Of a stretch of DNA of 64,000 bases, positions 36,640 through 49,259 are shown piece after piece. Origin of the DNA: Malaya genurostris (Eukaryota > Arthropoda > Insecta > Diptera > Culicidae); assembly GCF_030247185.1 (NCBI RefSeq), contig NC_080572.1:33588971-33652970 (forward strand), given 5' to 3'. The position numbers and the translations under genes were made by a program. Under the pieces are notes generated by a model. That model saw nothing but the letters and a program-made list of their open reading frames with translations. It ran no database searches and was not told where the DNA came from. Positions within the stretch are counted from its first letter, which is position 1; the number at the start of each line of letters is the position of its first letter.

Positions 36640-37500
36640 AAAACCATTTAATAGCGTTCAGAGACCTTTCATTTGCGACTAGTTTGATCAAAATCAGTCC
36701 AGTCATCTCTGAGAGCTCGGCCTCTTTGTTGACAACACACATACAAACACACACACACACACACGGACATTTGCTCAGTTTGTCGAGCTGAATCGATTGG
36801 TATATTTGTGTATGTATTTAATAAAAAATATACACTCATTTTTCTCAAAGACGGCCGAATCTATTTTTACAAATAAATGAAAGATCTTATGGTACCATAC
36901 CCTGATATTAAATTTCAGCCCGATCCGACTTCCAGTTCCAGAGATACAGGGTGATTTGAACAAAAAAAAAAATGGAAAAATGTACACTCAATTTTTTCGG
37001 AAATGGCCCAAATGATTTTTACTAACTAAGACTCAAATGAAAGATCTTATAGTTCTTCAAAAATTGCTAGAACATTTCATCTCGATCCTACTGCCGGTTT
37101 CGGAAATAAGGTGCAATAAGTGGAAAATTTTCAATTTCAGGAGTATCGATGGTAAAAACAGGTACAAATCCTCTAAAACTAACTAAAAAATTCTTCTAGT
37201 TTACATGACTTGTTAGTTTTTTGGCATATAAATTTCATTCGATACTACTGGTCTCCCATTTGCTGTTCCGGAAGCACCGATAATAGCGAAGATAAACTTC
37301 AAAAGTAGAATTCACTTCGATTTCTCAGTGATGCTAGCACCGATTTTGATAAATCTTGATTTAAATTAAAGTTCACATTGTTTCGAAAGCTACTGTGAAA
37401 TTTCATCCGGATCCGATATCCGGTTCCGCAATTACAGGGCAATGAGTGTCAAAGCTTTCAAATCACCAGATAAAGTGATGATACATAAACGGTATGCAAT
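36640..37500. repeat. Dispersed repeat family A, rearranged copy
   Basis: Internal units in both orientations: up to about 36790 the CA run and GTCGAGCTGAATCGATTGGT are in one orientation, and from about 36830 'caaatgaaagatcttat.gt' units are in the other. Suggests two overlapping copies or an inversion. Confidence 0.5.
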
Positions 37501-37954
37501 GGTATGTGCTGGCACGGAAGAAGAAACCACAACACGCCTTTGTTCAATTATGTAACGTAACAACTACAATAACTGTAGTTATTTATAAAAACCTTAGCTA
37601 TTTTATGATAAGTGCGACCGAAAGAATAAAAGTGGTGAAGCGATGTATATGCAATTTTCACAGTCGGTAGTGCAGTAATACTGGGCCGGTGGTGTACTGA
37701 TGTCAATGAAAACAGCAAATAATATTAACATACATATTGTTATGAAAATTAATTACAATGATAATAATGTTAACAATAATTATAATCCTACTAAATGTTT
37801 TATGCTGCTCATTCATGCTGTTTAGCTTGAATAACATATAACGTTTGATTTACTCAAAATAGAGCATGATTGATAGGTCGTCCAATTGGAATTTAAGCAA
37901 AGTCTTTGTCTCTATCATTAATATTCAGAATAAAATATTATTTCACGAAATTTT

Positions 37955-39230
37955 TACTCTTCTTTTATGGAATGGTTATATAATCACTGTGGAAACCGAT
38001 TTTTGTAACGAGGCCCGAGGGCCCATGTGTCATATATTATTCGAATCAGTTCGTTGAGTACGCAAAATGTATTTGTGTATGTAGCATTTTTCACTCACTC
38101 ACTATTCTTGGAGACGGCTAAACCGATTTTCACAAATTTAGATAAAAATAAAAGATCTTAAGATCATTAAGGGGTTAACCAAATTTTGTGCTAGGGCACA
38201 TAACCGTTTCTATTATTTTTACGTTTCGTGCTAAACTCGGCAGTTCAATTTGAACCGCTAAGCAGACGTAAATTTTTTGCTACTTACAGAACACTTTTTG
38301 TTTTGCAACGGAGTGCAATGTCTTTTCTGACGTACCGAACGAAAACGGTTTTAAGAAGCCATAGAAATTTCCGAAATTCAAATTCATTCCGAAATTCAAA
38401 TTCATTTCGAAATTCAAATTCCGGTTCCGGAATTACAGATTGAGAAGTGTATTTGGCTTTTGTATTTCAATTTCGGGTTACTTACTTTCCTCATATATAG
38501 CGTGACCGATTTTCACAAACTTAGGTTCAATTCAAAGGTCGAAGCAAAAAACCTAAAAAAAATCTGAACTGGACTCGGAACTATTTCAATCGTTAGTCAT
38601 TGTTAGTAGACGGCCTATCAAATTAATTCCGGCTATCCAGGTTACTGATGTCCGATTCTGGAAGCACCGAAAATTGTGTTCAAATGCTCCAAAATGAAAC
38701 TCAGTCTATTTTCTCAAAGCTGGTTTGACCGATTTTCACGAACTTAGGTTCAAATGGTCTCACTATAAAATTCTTAGGTGTTATGGTCCCATATAAAAAT
38801 TCTGAATTTCATCTGGATCGGACTTCCGGTTTCGGAACTACTGGATGGAACGTTAAACATTGTGTACCGCCACCTACAGCTACGAAGTGAAAGAGGGAAA
38901 AAAATTTAATTAGGTTCAGAACTGTTCTAATTTGTAGTCATATTTGTTAAGTAGGTCAAAATAGGTTTTGAGGACCCGAAAACTTCCACCAAGAACATCC
39001 GGCCATATAATAAAGAATTTCACTATACCAGCTTAAACCCGCCTGATGGTTCAGGATTCGGAAGTATTGGAAATAGTGGACAAAAACTGCAAAAAAAAAT
39101 TTCTCTCACTTTTTTTCAAGATGGTCAAATTGATTTTCACAAACTCAAAGATTTATTGCTTCATACGGAATCCCAGAGTTTGTTGGGGACACTAGTTTCG
39201 GTTCCGGAACTATAGGGTGTTTTGATTTGT
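37955..39230 (-). repeat. Dispersed repeat family A, long copy
   Basis: Starts with a degraded end (CTTTTATGGAATGGTTATAT), then ACGAGGCCCGAGGGCCC and ATTCGAATCAGTTCG, followed by several internal units and both internal modules up to about 39230. It has no coding frames with recognisable features. Confidence 0.55.
38373..38424. repeat. 18-bp minisatellite, three units
   Basis: The unit CGAAATTCAAATTCATTC (with T/C variation) is repeated three times inside a family A copy, with the third unit running into TTCCGGTTCCGG. Confidence 0.85.
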
Positions 39231-39659
39231 ATTTTTTTAGATTCCATTTGAAGAAACTTTCCGGTTTCTATTAAGTGATCAGTTGTTAGAATTGGCATGT
39301 AACCATGTGATTTTCATAAGTAACAAATGAGCGAAATCCTATGAATTATGCAGATGCTGAATTTGCTTTTTATAGATTTAAATGTGGCAACTCTGCACGC
39401 TATAGAAAACTGAACAAACCACGCTAGGAGGGTGCGTTTTCTTTTTTTTCTTCCGTACCAGCACGTACCGAAGCGCACCGATTTTGCATCATTTGGTATG
39501 ACAGTTTGAAAGTTTTGATACTCATTGCCCTATAATTTCGAAACCGGAAGTCGAACCCATGTAGATTTACATCCACCAACCAACAGGATCTGCCAGCTAG
39601 ATGCATTAACCAGTAAATTTTATAAAAATGTGCACCTCGTATCGCCATCGCTTGTGAAA

Positions 39660-40272
39660 AAATGCTCACGGAATTGAAAAATTACTTTTTACTAATCGCA
39701 CTGTAATACCGGAACCGGAAGTCGGATCGGGATCAACTTTTCGGAGACTTTTCTAAGAATCTCAAGACCTTTCATTTGTATCTTAGTTTGTAAAAATCGG
39801 TTAAGAAATTTCCGAGAAAATTGAATGCGCATTTTCTCATAGATTTGCATATATTGCCTTGTAATTCCGGAACCGGAAGTTGGATTATGATTAAGAATTC
39901 AATGGCGATCTATGGGACCATAAGACCTTTTGTTTGAATTTAAGTTTGTGAAAATCGGTCACGCCATTTCTGAGAAAAGTGAGTGAGATATTTTTTCATT
40001 TTTTTGTGCATATAGCGATCTATGGGACCGTAAGACCTTTCGTTTGAATCCGAGTTTGTGAAAATCGGTTCAGTAGTCTTTAAGAAAATAGAGTGACATT
40101 ATTTGTCACATACACACATACATATATACATACATTCATACACACACAAACATTTGCCCAGTTTGTCGAGCTAAGTCGAATGGTATATGACATTTGGCCA
40201 TCCATGCCTCGATTCAAAAGTCGGTTTTCACTGTGATTGTATAGCCTTTTTATATGAGAAAGGCAAAAACAA
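39660..40272 (+). repeat. Dispersed repeat family A, copy
   Basis: Internal units with GGAACCGGAAGTCGGATCG and GGAACCGGAAGTTGGATTA, ATGGGACCATAAGACCTTT, a CA run, GTCGAGCTAAGTCGAATGGT, then the right end GATTGTATAGCCTTTTTATA followed by TGAGAAAGGCA. Confidence 0.7.
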
Positions 40273-40446
40273 ATGAAAAATAGTAAAACCATACGTTGCT
40301 GGCTATTGAATCTACAGATTATAATTGCTGTTTTTCAGCAAGCCACGGACATTTGCTCGTAATCTTAATGACTAATCTTCCCTGTGATTATAATTATTTT
40401 CCACTGTCACTCGAGTTCCGGTAGCCTACGTGTGAAATCACAGCAA

Positions 40447-40452
40447 TATAAG
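40447..40452 (+). promoter_or_regulatory. TATA-like box of the Gly/Asn-rich peptide gene
   Basis: TATAAG about 97 nt upstream of the ATG at 40544. The spacing is comparable to the other small secreted genes here. Confidence 0.3.
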
Positions 40453-40543
40453 CACGGTTTCGACCAACAAGACAAACATTATGTAACTAACCTGGGTCTA
40501 CTCTTTAACAGGTTTGTTGTCTCTCATTTCGTTTTATTGCAAA

Positions 40544-41042
40544 ATGAGAAACTTCATTGTTGTCATTTTAACAGTACACTGTCTCATACTACTGACGGTA
40601 AGGTCCACTGTCGAAAATTTTAAAATCATATTCAACTGATTTTAATTTTTACAAGGATTTCTGCAAAGCTCATAATACTGATCACGACAATCGTAATGAT
40701 GAGAATAACGATCATCACTTCGAGGAAAATGATGTGATTTTGAGCCAAGCTGCAGTACCCGAATTGAATCTGGAATCACGATTCCGACGCTCCACGAGTC
40801 AACATGAAAACGGCGGACCTGCCAGAGGTGGACACGGTAAAGGTGGGTTCGGTAATGACGAATCCAGCAATGGTGGACCCAGTAACAGCGGATTCGGAAA
40901 CAGTGGAAGCGCTGCGGACAACAACGGACCAGGTCAACAAGGTGAGCCCGGGGGACATGGAGATCATCTAGAAAATAGACCAGGTCAGGAACAGGACAAT
41001 AAAGGCAATTCAGCTCAAGGCGGACGAGATGGAAATTATTAA
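40544..41042 (+). CDS. Secreted Gly/Asn-rich peptide precursor
   Basis: Two exons, 40544-40597 and 40656-41042 (phase-0 intron, donor GTAAGG, acceptor TACAAG); 146 residues. Exon 1 encodes a signal peptide (MRNFIVVILTVHCLILLT). Next comes an acidic His/Asn-rich propeptide-like segment (HNTDHDNRNDENNDHHFEEN) ending in a furin-like site SRFRR, then a Gly/Asn/Ser/Gln-rich low-complexity tail (GGHGKGGFGNDESSNGG ...). The layout resembles insect Gly-rich secreted or antimicrobial precursors, but composition alone proves nothing. The start is chosen because it gives a signal peptide and a GT-AG intron that keeps frame. Stop TAA at 41040-41042. The antisense frame over 40642-41094 is a shadow. Confidence 0.7.
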
Positions 41043-41639
41043 ATTTATTTATAGAAATATAATTCCAGAAATCTGAGCCATAGTAAAAAGACATTTAAAT
41101 CATTCGTGACAGAAGTGTCATTCATTAGTGTAGAAATTTCAGGGATTCGAAATTTCTTATCGATCATTATACGTGTTTCGAACACTTGTCTATTTCAACA
41201 TAGAACAAAGGATATTCAGAATTTTCGTTATTTTCGCGTTTAAAAGGTGAACGTGAAGCTATATTAATTTAGAGAGTTTTTTGTCGTGAATAATCCTTAC
41301 TTTAATATGGGGTGCCTTTTCATTTGCCTTCTGAGAGAGTTTTAAGTTTTTGATCGTGAATATCTTTGGTTGTATCTATCGAATCAACATAATTTTTGCT
41401 ACATGTCATCAGAAATATGATCACAATTTGTTTAGTGTTTGGTGTTAACGAGTATCAAAGAGGAAAACACATAACGCATGTTTGCCTTTCTCGTATTTTG
41501 AAAGCTCATAGCTCAGTGATCTGTGGAAGGATTTATATAATCAAACTACTAATAGAATCGAATTTTTTCAACTTGAACGTGTATCGCAATAACATTGAAG
41601 TATTTCAATAGTACACTATTGAAAAACCTGTCTGATTCG

Positions 41640-42200
41640 AGCCATTTTAGCACCAGTCAATCAGAACGCGTTCTGAGGAAGAGATCAAAACATCTGCTGC
41701 TGCCTAGATATAAAAGATAATTTTTTCACCTTTTCCAACAACAAAATGAAATAAATGGCTCTGAAATAGATTGGTTGAATGAGGCAGCTTATCTAGGACT
41801 GACCATGGATAGCAAGGTTCTTTTTTGGTCAAATGTGGACAAATAGTGTTAAAATGCCACATTTTATTGAGATCTCTCTACCCATTGATTAACAGAAAAT
41901 CTAAATTATCACCTCAAAACAAACTAGCTGTTTATAGACAAATAGTTTATCCAGACATTGAGTATGCAGTTCCAGTTTGGACAAATTGCGCAAAATGTCA
42001 TAAAAATAAGCTCTAAGTCGTTCAAAACAAATTTTTAAAAATGATTCTGAATCTATCTCCATGGACTAGAACTTCTTATGTACATACAATTGCTGAACAA
42101 GAAACAATCGAGCAGAAATTTGAAAAAACACACAATAAATTCAAAACTAAATGTTCAACTTTTGAACATTCCATTATTAGAGCGCTCTACAGCTAGAGTT
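41640..42200 (+). pseudogene. Jockey-like ORF2 C-terminal remnant
   Basis: Broken frames read AAYLGLTMDSKVLFW, then LRSLYPLINRKSKLSPQNKL, AVYRQIVYPDIEYAVPVW and LNLSPWTRTSYVHTIAEQET. This is the order found at the end of Jockey/Juan-type reverse transcriptase ORFs. Several stops, and the 5' part is missing. Confidence 0.75.
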
Positions 42201-42409
42201 AGGTTAGGTTAGTTTAGGTTAAGTAGATAAAAATATACGATTTCAAGGATACAAATCCAAGCATGTAATAAAAGTCACTAACAATTTAGGACTGAAACAA
42301 TAAGAAATTAAAATTAAAACATAGACTAAGCAGATAATACCATAGATGTAAAGTTATAAACTGTATCACTAAAATATTGTAGCCTATATTTCTGGAAATT
42401 CTTGAAAAC

Positions 42410-44024
42410 TGGTGTGAGAATTTCGTCGATTTTGGTAAACTAAATATTATTACTCGAGCTTTAATATTGAGGCTCAGTGATCAAGGTTCGAATCAATTGA
42501 AACAGTTAGCAGAATTCTTCAATTTGAAGCAAACTGTGAGTGAATTTACAAGAATTTCGAGATACAGTAAAACATTCATAGATCACGTGTATTCCTATTT
42601 CGACGGTGTTTATGCAAATGGGGAATCCGAATTCAAGATTTCAGATCATGAAACAATTGCAATTTCCGTGACGAGTAGCTCTAGAAATTAGAAAAATACG
42701 GTGAAAATCAAGTGTTGGAAAAACTATTCAAAGCAAACCCTATCTCGACTTGTATCAAGAAGCTTGGGTTGTACACAGTTGACTTGGAAATTTGGATCAC
42801 AGAGCATCTATTCTTACTGACATATTGGAAAAGTGTACTAATGAATTAGTAACTGAAAAGTATTGTAGTTTGAACAGCTTGAGTAGTTGGTACTCAATAG
42901 ACCTCTTACGGTTAAAACGGGAGAGGGATAAACAGTACAAGAGATTCTGTAAAAATGATAGTCGCTGGAGTAGATATACACAAGCACGAAATATTTATTC
43001 ACGGACCATGAAGAATACTAGATATAAATACATACAGAGGAAGATCGATCAAAATCAACAAAACAGCAGAGAGTTATGGAAAATTCTCAAACAGTTGATC
43101 GAGCCTACACATAGTGCATCGAAAACCATAAATTTCAACGGTATAGAAGAGCACATAGAACAAATTATATCTGAAAAGTTCAACAGTTATTCCATAAATA
43201 GTGGTCAGCACATCAATCAAAGTATTTAAATGGTAGGTGAACCTATTGAAATAATACAGCCGATGAATTTGTAGATTTGATGAATTTCAACCAATCACTT
43301 TTGAACAATTGAAAAATATTTGTAATAATTTGGGAAAATCGACTGGTATTGACAATGTAAACTCAAAAGTGATACAGGACTACTTTCATGTTATCGGACA
43401 CGATCTACTGGATTTGGTAAACGAATCGTTGTATACGGGGCGCGTGCCAAAAATGTGGAAAGAATCTCTGGTGGTTCCTATCCCCAAGGTTACTTAAACG
43501 GATAAAGCCGAGGAGTACCGTCCCATTAACATGTTGCACACGCTGGAAAACATTCTGGAACTTGTTGTTAAAGATCAACTGATTAACTATTTGAACTCTA
43601 ACAGTTTGCTAAAACCGAAACAATCGGGATATCGTAAGGGTCGCTCTTGTGAAACCGCTTTGAACCTAGTATTGGCTAAATGGAAGGAGAAAATCGAAGC
43701 CAAAGAAAGTATTTTTGATGTGTTCTTGGATCTGAAGAGAGCATTTGAAACAATCACAAGACCTTTATGGTTGCAGACATTACGGCGTTTTGGCATCGGA
43801 GGAATGGCACATGAATGGTTTGAAAACTGTTTATGTGGTAGATCTCAAAAGACGGTTTTTAACGATGTAGTGTCTAGTTCCCTCGGAAATTCACTTGGTA
43901 TGCCTCAGGGAAGTGTGCTAGGTCCTATTGTATTTATTATGTATATTAATGATATGAAGCGAGTTTTATGTTTCTGTGATATAAATTTGTTTGCTGATGA
44001 TACTGTTCTGTTCATTACGTTCAT
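42410..44024 (+). pseudogene. CR1/Jockey-type retrotransposon ORF2 remnant
   Basis: Pieces in order: end of the endonuclease (TFIDHVYSYF ... ISDHETIAIS), linker (YSIDLLRLKRERDKQYKRF), and reverse transcriptase blocks ICNNLGKSTGIDNVNSKVI, KPKQSGYRKGRSCETALNLV, VFLDLKRAFETI, GMPQGSVLGPIVFIMYINDM and LFADDTVLF. Frame changes and stops separate them. The copy is cut just after the FADD active site by the SINE that follows. Confidence 0.85.
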
Positions 44025-44556
44025 TGCGTGAAAGGGTATCGACTTACCCATCACGCTATACCCGTCCCCTTTGTTAAGTTTGCTATTGACCTTGATCGCA
44101 AGGTTTGATTAATAATTAAAGGAATAGATTCGGGAAACTAATTGGGATCGACAGTTGTTGATGGAATTGGGCTTGGTTCTGCTCATCCGCAGTCTCATTA
44201 CTCCATTGTAGCTGATGTGTGTAGCGATGAACTGGTCCGGCGGGAGGGGCCAGGTGAATTACTGTCTGATACTGGTAATGATATCGGGTTCGATTCCTGA
44301 TGTAATTAAGGATCTTCCCAGGTTGGAAATTTTCTTGATTAACCCTGGATAGTAAATCAGAAATATTTGAATGTTATTTTGTTGTCAGTCGTTCTTTTGG
44401 AGAAGAATCTATACCTGCTAGATTAATCAGATCGTTTTCTTTTGTTTACTGGTTAAGATATGTGCAAAAATATCAATTATCATTTAGATAACCCGTTCTG
44501 CTCACACCTTTGTAGGGGTATGAGGTGGGACCATCATCACCATCACCATCACCATA
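44025..44556 (+). mobile_element. tRNA-derived SINE (Feilai-like) with a CATCAC tail
   Basis: B-box-like GGGTTCGATTCCTGATG at 44287, then the typical downstream GATCTTCCCAGGTTGGAAAT and TTCTTGATTAACCCTGG, ending in a simple CATCAC/CACCAT tail (44531-44556). The 5' end carries a small hairpin GCGTGA...TCACGC. Interrupts the RT remnant. Family assignment is by resemblance and was not checked. Confidence 0.55.
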
Positions 44557-45300
44557 TTGCCTTTCTCATATATATTATATGTACATTCTAATAATAGAAA
44601 AAATACCATATCACAGAATGAATACTAGTCTTAGCTTAACAATTTATGTACTCTTTCTAGAAAATTTCCATCAATGTTAACAAGATTCAAAGATAATCTT
44701 AAATCGTTTCAAAAATAAAAATTGATTTTTTTTTCAAACCGCTGTATCTTGAGAATAGAAGCGTGTAGTAAATTTTTTTGTCATCTTTTTTATTGGAAAC
44801 TTAGCGTTCTTTAAAAAAAAATTTGTAAAAAAAAAGTTTTTCATGAATTTAAAAAATTTACATTATTTTGAAAATACGACACTTTTTCAAATATTATATC
44901 CCCATTCAAAAAATTGAACAGTATTTTATTTTGCACTTCAGCTAAAACAAATAAAAAAAACGTTTTATGAGTTATTTGTTTTTTAAGTGTTATTTTCAAA
45001 ATAAAAATAAACAAGAAATATTTTTCAACACTGCTAATTTTTTTGTATAGTCCTTATAATTACCTAAAACATTGCAAAAGATATCAAATCACTGATTCTG
45101 GGATATATATTATCGAAAATTTTCAATGCAGAACGATTCGCAATATGTACGAGTAGAAGTAAATTCGGCACCCCATAAAGGTTACCAAATAATCGGCCAA
45201 AACCTATTTGAGGTCATCCACTCCAGGAAGAACGATGAACCCTTACCCCCTCCTTACCCCATTGGGTGAAAAACGATGGAATATCCTTTAATTTAGCTCC
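44557..45300. other. No gene recognised
   Basis: Starts with a short family A end (TTGCCTTTCTCATATATATT), then strongly AT-rich sequence with many A and T runs and no coding frame. Confidence 0.4.
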
Positions 45301-47785
45301 GCATTCACAGACTCGACCATGTTTTGAGTACCAAAAACCCGGATACACAGTTGTATCTACCAAGTGAATGAGACTGCTCTAGCCTCATTACACGACAGTA
45401 GACACCAGCACCAGCACGACCATTCAACAGAGAACCGTCCGTATAACAAACTATGTTTTCATCAAGTTGTCGTTCCAAATAGCCCGACAACCATTTCTCG
45501 CGAAGAAGATAGCTCACATTGAATGTTTTGAAAGAAAAACTGCATGTGAGAGGTAGGTCACTAGGAACGAGTAAATACTCATCCCACGTAACCATTTGAG
45601 ACCACAAGCGAGTGTGGCTAGTAGCACAAACTATAGGGTTACTGTTCCAAAGCCATGTAACTTTAAGACGGTATGCACAAGATAATGCTTCTTTTTAGGA
45701 ACACATGTAGTGGTTTAATGCACAATAGCGCCTCTGGAACAGCAGTAGGAGTTTTCGTGAATGCTCCTGTCATCGCCATTAGGACCATCGTTTGGAGATG
45801 ATTTAGCTTCGACTGAACTGTCGCGACTTCTCCTTTCTGCCACCATACAAGACATCCATATGCTAAAATTGGTCTAACAATAGTTGTGTAAATCTAATGA
45901 ATGTATCTGGGTTTGAGTCCCCGTGATTTTCCAAAAGCTCGTCTGCATTGGTCGAAAGTCATGCAAGCTCTTTCAATCCTGAAGTCAATGTAAGCTGACC
46001 AGTGAAGAAGCACTATTGGTGTTTTGTTCGGATTCACAACCTGATAACACCATTGCTCAACAGATCACAGGGAGGTTAAGTGTTAATGCTTATACCGGTC
46101 ATGAATATATAATAATCGTCGGCAAAACCGTATATCGGAAATCCAAGGTTATTAAGTTTCCTTAAAAAACCATCAGTGACTAGGTTCCATTAAAAGTGGG
46201 GATAGTACACCACCTTGAGGACACCCACAGACACTCTTTATAATCTCTGTTTGCCGAAGCGATGAACAAAGAAGTCGATTGCTAAACATTGCGTGTATCC
46301 AAAATGTGATACTTGAAGATATGCCATGACCACGGGCTGCTTTCAGAATTGAATTGAAAGACACATTATCAAAGGCACCATCAATATCTAAGAAAACTCA
46401 CAAGCAAGATCGCTTCTGTGAGAAATAAATTTGACAAATATTTGGGAATAAATTGGACAATTACTTCCTGCCAAGCTCTTGGAATATATCCTGCCGTAAG
46501 ACTAAAAGTAAGTATTTTCTTCAAAACATGTTTGAAATGTTCATACCCTTTCTGCAGTAACACTGAGAAAACCCCATCCTTTCCAAGAAACTTGTACGGA
46601 GCAAAACTCTGAACTGCCCATTTGATCGATTCAATCGTCACAATTCTTCGAGCAAGGGCCCAAGAATCGTAACTACCCGTAAAGATCTCAGGAACAGCTG
46701 TCGGTGATAGCTCCATTCATCCTGGAGAGTTTTTAAGAAACCGATATTAAAGTCCCAAGATTTCGAAAGTAACTTATTTAATCTGCTAGCCTCGTTGAGA
46801 CTAGAGGCATTTGTGCCAAAGCTTTTCCAACCACTTCGCTCAGACGATCGCATTTTTGTAAGCCCTTCGAGTCGACACCAAGGCCCATGTCTGCGTCGGT
46901 GGTTCCAAGCTCTTCTGCATAGTTTCCTTAGTCTAGCAAGTTCAGCATTCCACCAAGGAGTTCCTCTAGTAGCTCGCACAATCCGAAGTGGACAAGCCTC
47001 TTCATATGCTGCAACTATGAGTGAGTTTGTCTCGTCGACAACATTTTCTAAATCAATTGGGGTTCCAATTGTTGGTTGGTATCCGTAAAAATCTAGTCGC
47101 CAAGCCCTCTTTGTAGATTTGGGATTACGATATGTGATAATATCAAATTTAACGTATGAATGATCAAAGAAGATGTACTTATGATCAGACAACGAAGGTT
47201 CGAGCTCATCGGAGCTCCAAAACCTCCTCTCTTCCAGATCTCGCAAAAGTTGGACGATTTCCTGCATTGACTATGTGAAGGTTTGTGCTGCTCACAAGTT
47301 CCATCATATCAGAGCCTCTCGAATTTATATCGGTGCTGCCTAAAATGACATGGTGAGCATTTATGTCGCTGCCGTTTTAAGCGGTAAATCACTTTTGCAG
47401 CAGTACGATACAACTTTTATGAAGTCATCACTTGGCGAAGATTGGCTATGTGATAAATATGCCGAACAATAGACATGTTTCCTGTCTATGTCATCAATAG
47501 TCATACCAACAGTGACAGCACAAATATCCCGAATTGTGAGCTCCGATATGAGAGAAACATCGAGAGTACTATTTGCAAGTATGCATGCTCGAGGCATTTC
47601 ACGTGGATTAGTCATACCGTCCTTGTTGAAGGCAATGAAGACTGGATTTAACAACTTTCCAACGTAGAAGTTTCTCTTTTGGAAATATGGTTCTCGAACC
47701 AAAGCTGTAGAAGCTTTACCTTCTTGATTCATAGTTGCTGTACGTTGGAGAATAATTTGTCCTACTCTAACCATTATCAATTAAA
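45300..47785 (-). mobile_element. Decayed LOA-like non-LTR retrotransposon (EN-RT-RNase H)
   Basis: On the minus strand, in order: endonuclease piece (47780-47361; start MIMVRVGQIILQRTATMNQ, VREPYF), linker with ERRFWSSDELEPSLSDHKY and TRGTPWWNAELARLRKLCRR (47267-46638), reverse transcriptase with KFLGKDGVFSVLLQKG and CGCPQGGVLSPLL (46716-46173), and an RNase H piece CYTDGSLLNGRAGAGVYCRV (45607-45305). The R1/LOA-type linker plus an RNase H domain fits the LOA clade (for example Lian of Aedes). Multiple frameshifts and stops; the polymerase YADD block is not readable. Confidence 0.75.
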
Positions 47786-48128
47786 TTAAATGAACGCTCC
47801 ATCTCCAGCACTTATCGTGCAACAACTAGAAGAAACCAAATATATTGGCGTATAATCGCCTATAGCGAACCATCGAAGGAGTTTTTTAAAATGTTTTAAT
47901 CATTTAAATCCCACGAGTTGCGAAGAATGAAATCGTCCACTGTACCAGAACTTCGCTTAACACAGTAAGGGAAAACCCAAGATATTCCGTTCACGACTAC
48001 ATTGTTTAACTTCCTGCAGCCATTTAGTCATCGGTACGGAAATACACCTTGACTTAGGAGTTCCTATTTTTATGACCTTTTACGACATGGATCAATTCTT
48101 GGTAGAAAATAATTCCGCCGGATGACAC

Positions 48129-48840
48129 ACGGCTTACCTGTTTGGTGGACTTATAAAACCGGTACAGGTGGACCGTAGCGTTATTCTTAGCCAGTTGGGA
48201 AACCGCTATCGACATTGCACGGCTATCTACGCTGCTCAGAAAGGGAAGTTGACATCGATGGTCAACTTCCATGGGTGGCCGAGCAGCAGATAAAAATGAT
48301 ACCCGCCTCATACATTTTGGTTTTGGTTCGCCGTATAACTATATCTCTCAATAATAACTGGATTTAAAATAATTACAAATTATAATGTAGATAGATTCCA
48401 ATGTTCGGCATTTACTGATTTTTCCGTGGTATGGAAAGCCATTCAAAAATTATCTCGATAAATAACGCTTCAGATTAGGGCTTGATAGTTAATTCAAATG
48501 ATGAACAGAAAATTCACGTTGATAGTCCCAAAGTTAGGTGATAACGTGTACGTTGAAGGACACCGAAGCAAGAGTCGGCAGCAAGTTCAAAGGGTAGTCT
48601 AGGGGAATTTTTCAGTAGTTTTTTCCGCAGTAGAACTAACATCAAGCTGTCTGCGCACGAGATGCGATGGTAAATATGTGACGATATTAGCGAGTTGATC
48701 ACTCAATGCCTTTTTCTTTAAACGCGATGAGTCGCCCATATTTATGAGACCTATAGCGAAATTTAAGTGCCGTGGGGTTTCCAGCCAAGCAAATAGCAAA
48801 AGATAAAAGTCAGTTAATGTGTTGGGTAGAGGCACTGTAC
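48129..48840 (-). pseudogene. Possible carboxylesterase-like exon relics
   Basis: Three minus-strand segments occur in an order that would fit the C-terminal half of an insect carboxylesterase: WLETPRHLNFAIGLINMGDS with TYLPSHLVRRQLDVSS (about 48800-48600), LPFELAADSCFGVL after a frameshift (about 48595-48550), and SRAMSIAVSQLAKNNATVH followed by LYRFYKSTKQ, ending at a GTAAGC donor (48237-48129). No catalytic Ser, Glu or His motif is visible. The resemblance is from memory and weak, so treat it as a lead only. Confidence 0.25.
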
Positions 48841-49259
48841 CTGCGATCGCAATATTCGAAATGTGCGATGCAAATATTATTGTTTGGCGGATACTCTAAC
48901 GAGCAGTGCAGAGTAAATGGGTTATGGTGGGAATTCCAACTATGGCGTTGATTTTGTGGTGGAACAAACATCACGCGAATGAGAGAGTCGGAACAATTCG
49001 TCGAAAGCGGCTCGCACTGCGACGTTTTGAGAGTAAATAAATTGTAATGAGTTGTAAATTAGTAAGGGTGTTTTGCCTATAACAATGTCGCCTAGTATAC
49101 TGAAGATTTAGGAAAACTACCGGAACTAAACGAGATATCTTTGTAGATCCGTAAAACAAATCGTAAACAACATAATAACTCTTGTATACAATAAAGTGAC
49201 CTTGTGCTAGAATGAGATATGACTATGATATATACTGTAGCACGCAGCCTCTGTTCTGC

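Noticed and set aside
40642..41094. 150-codon antisense frame rich in His and Arg
   Set aside because: Shadow of the Gly/Asn-rich exon on the plus strand; no signal peptide or homology.
44287..44304. tRNA B-box 'GGGTTCGATTCC'
   Set aside because: No acceptor stem pairs around it, and the downstream sequence is typical of a SINE, so it is not annotated as a tRNA gene.
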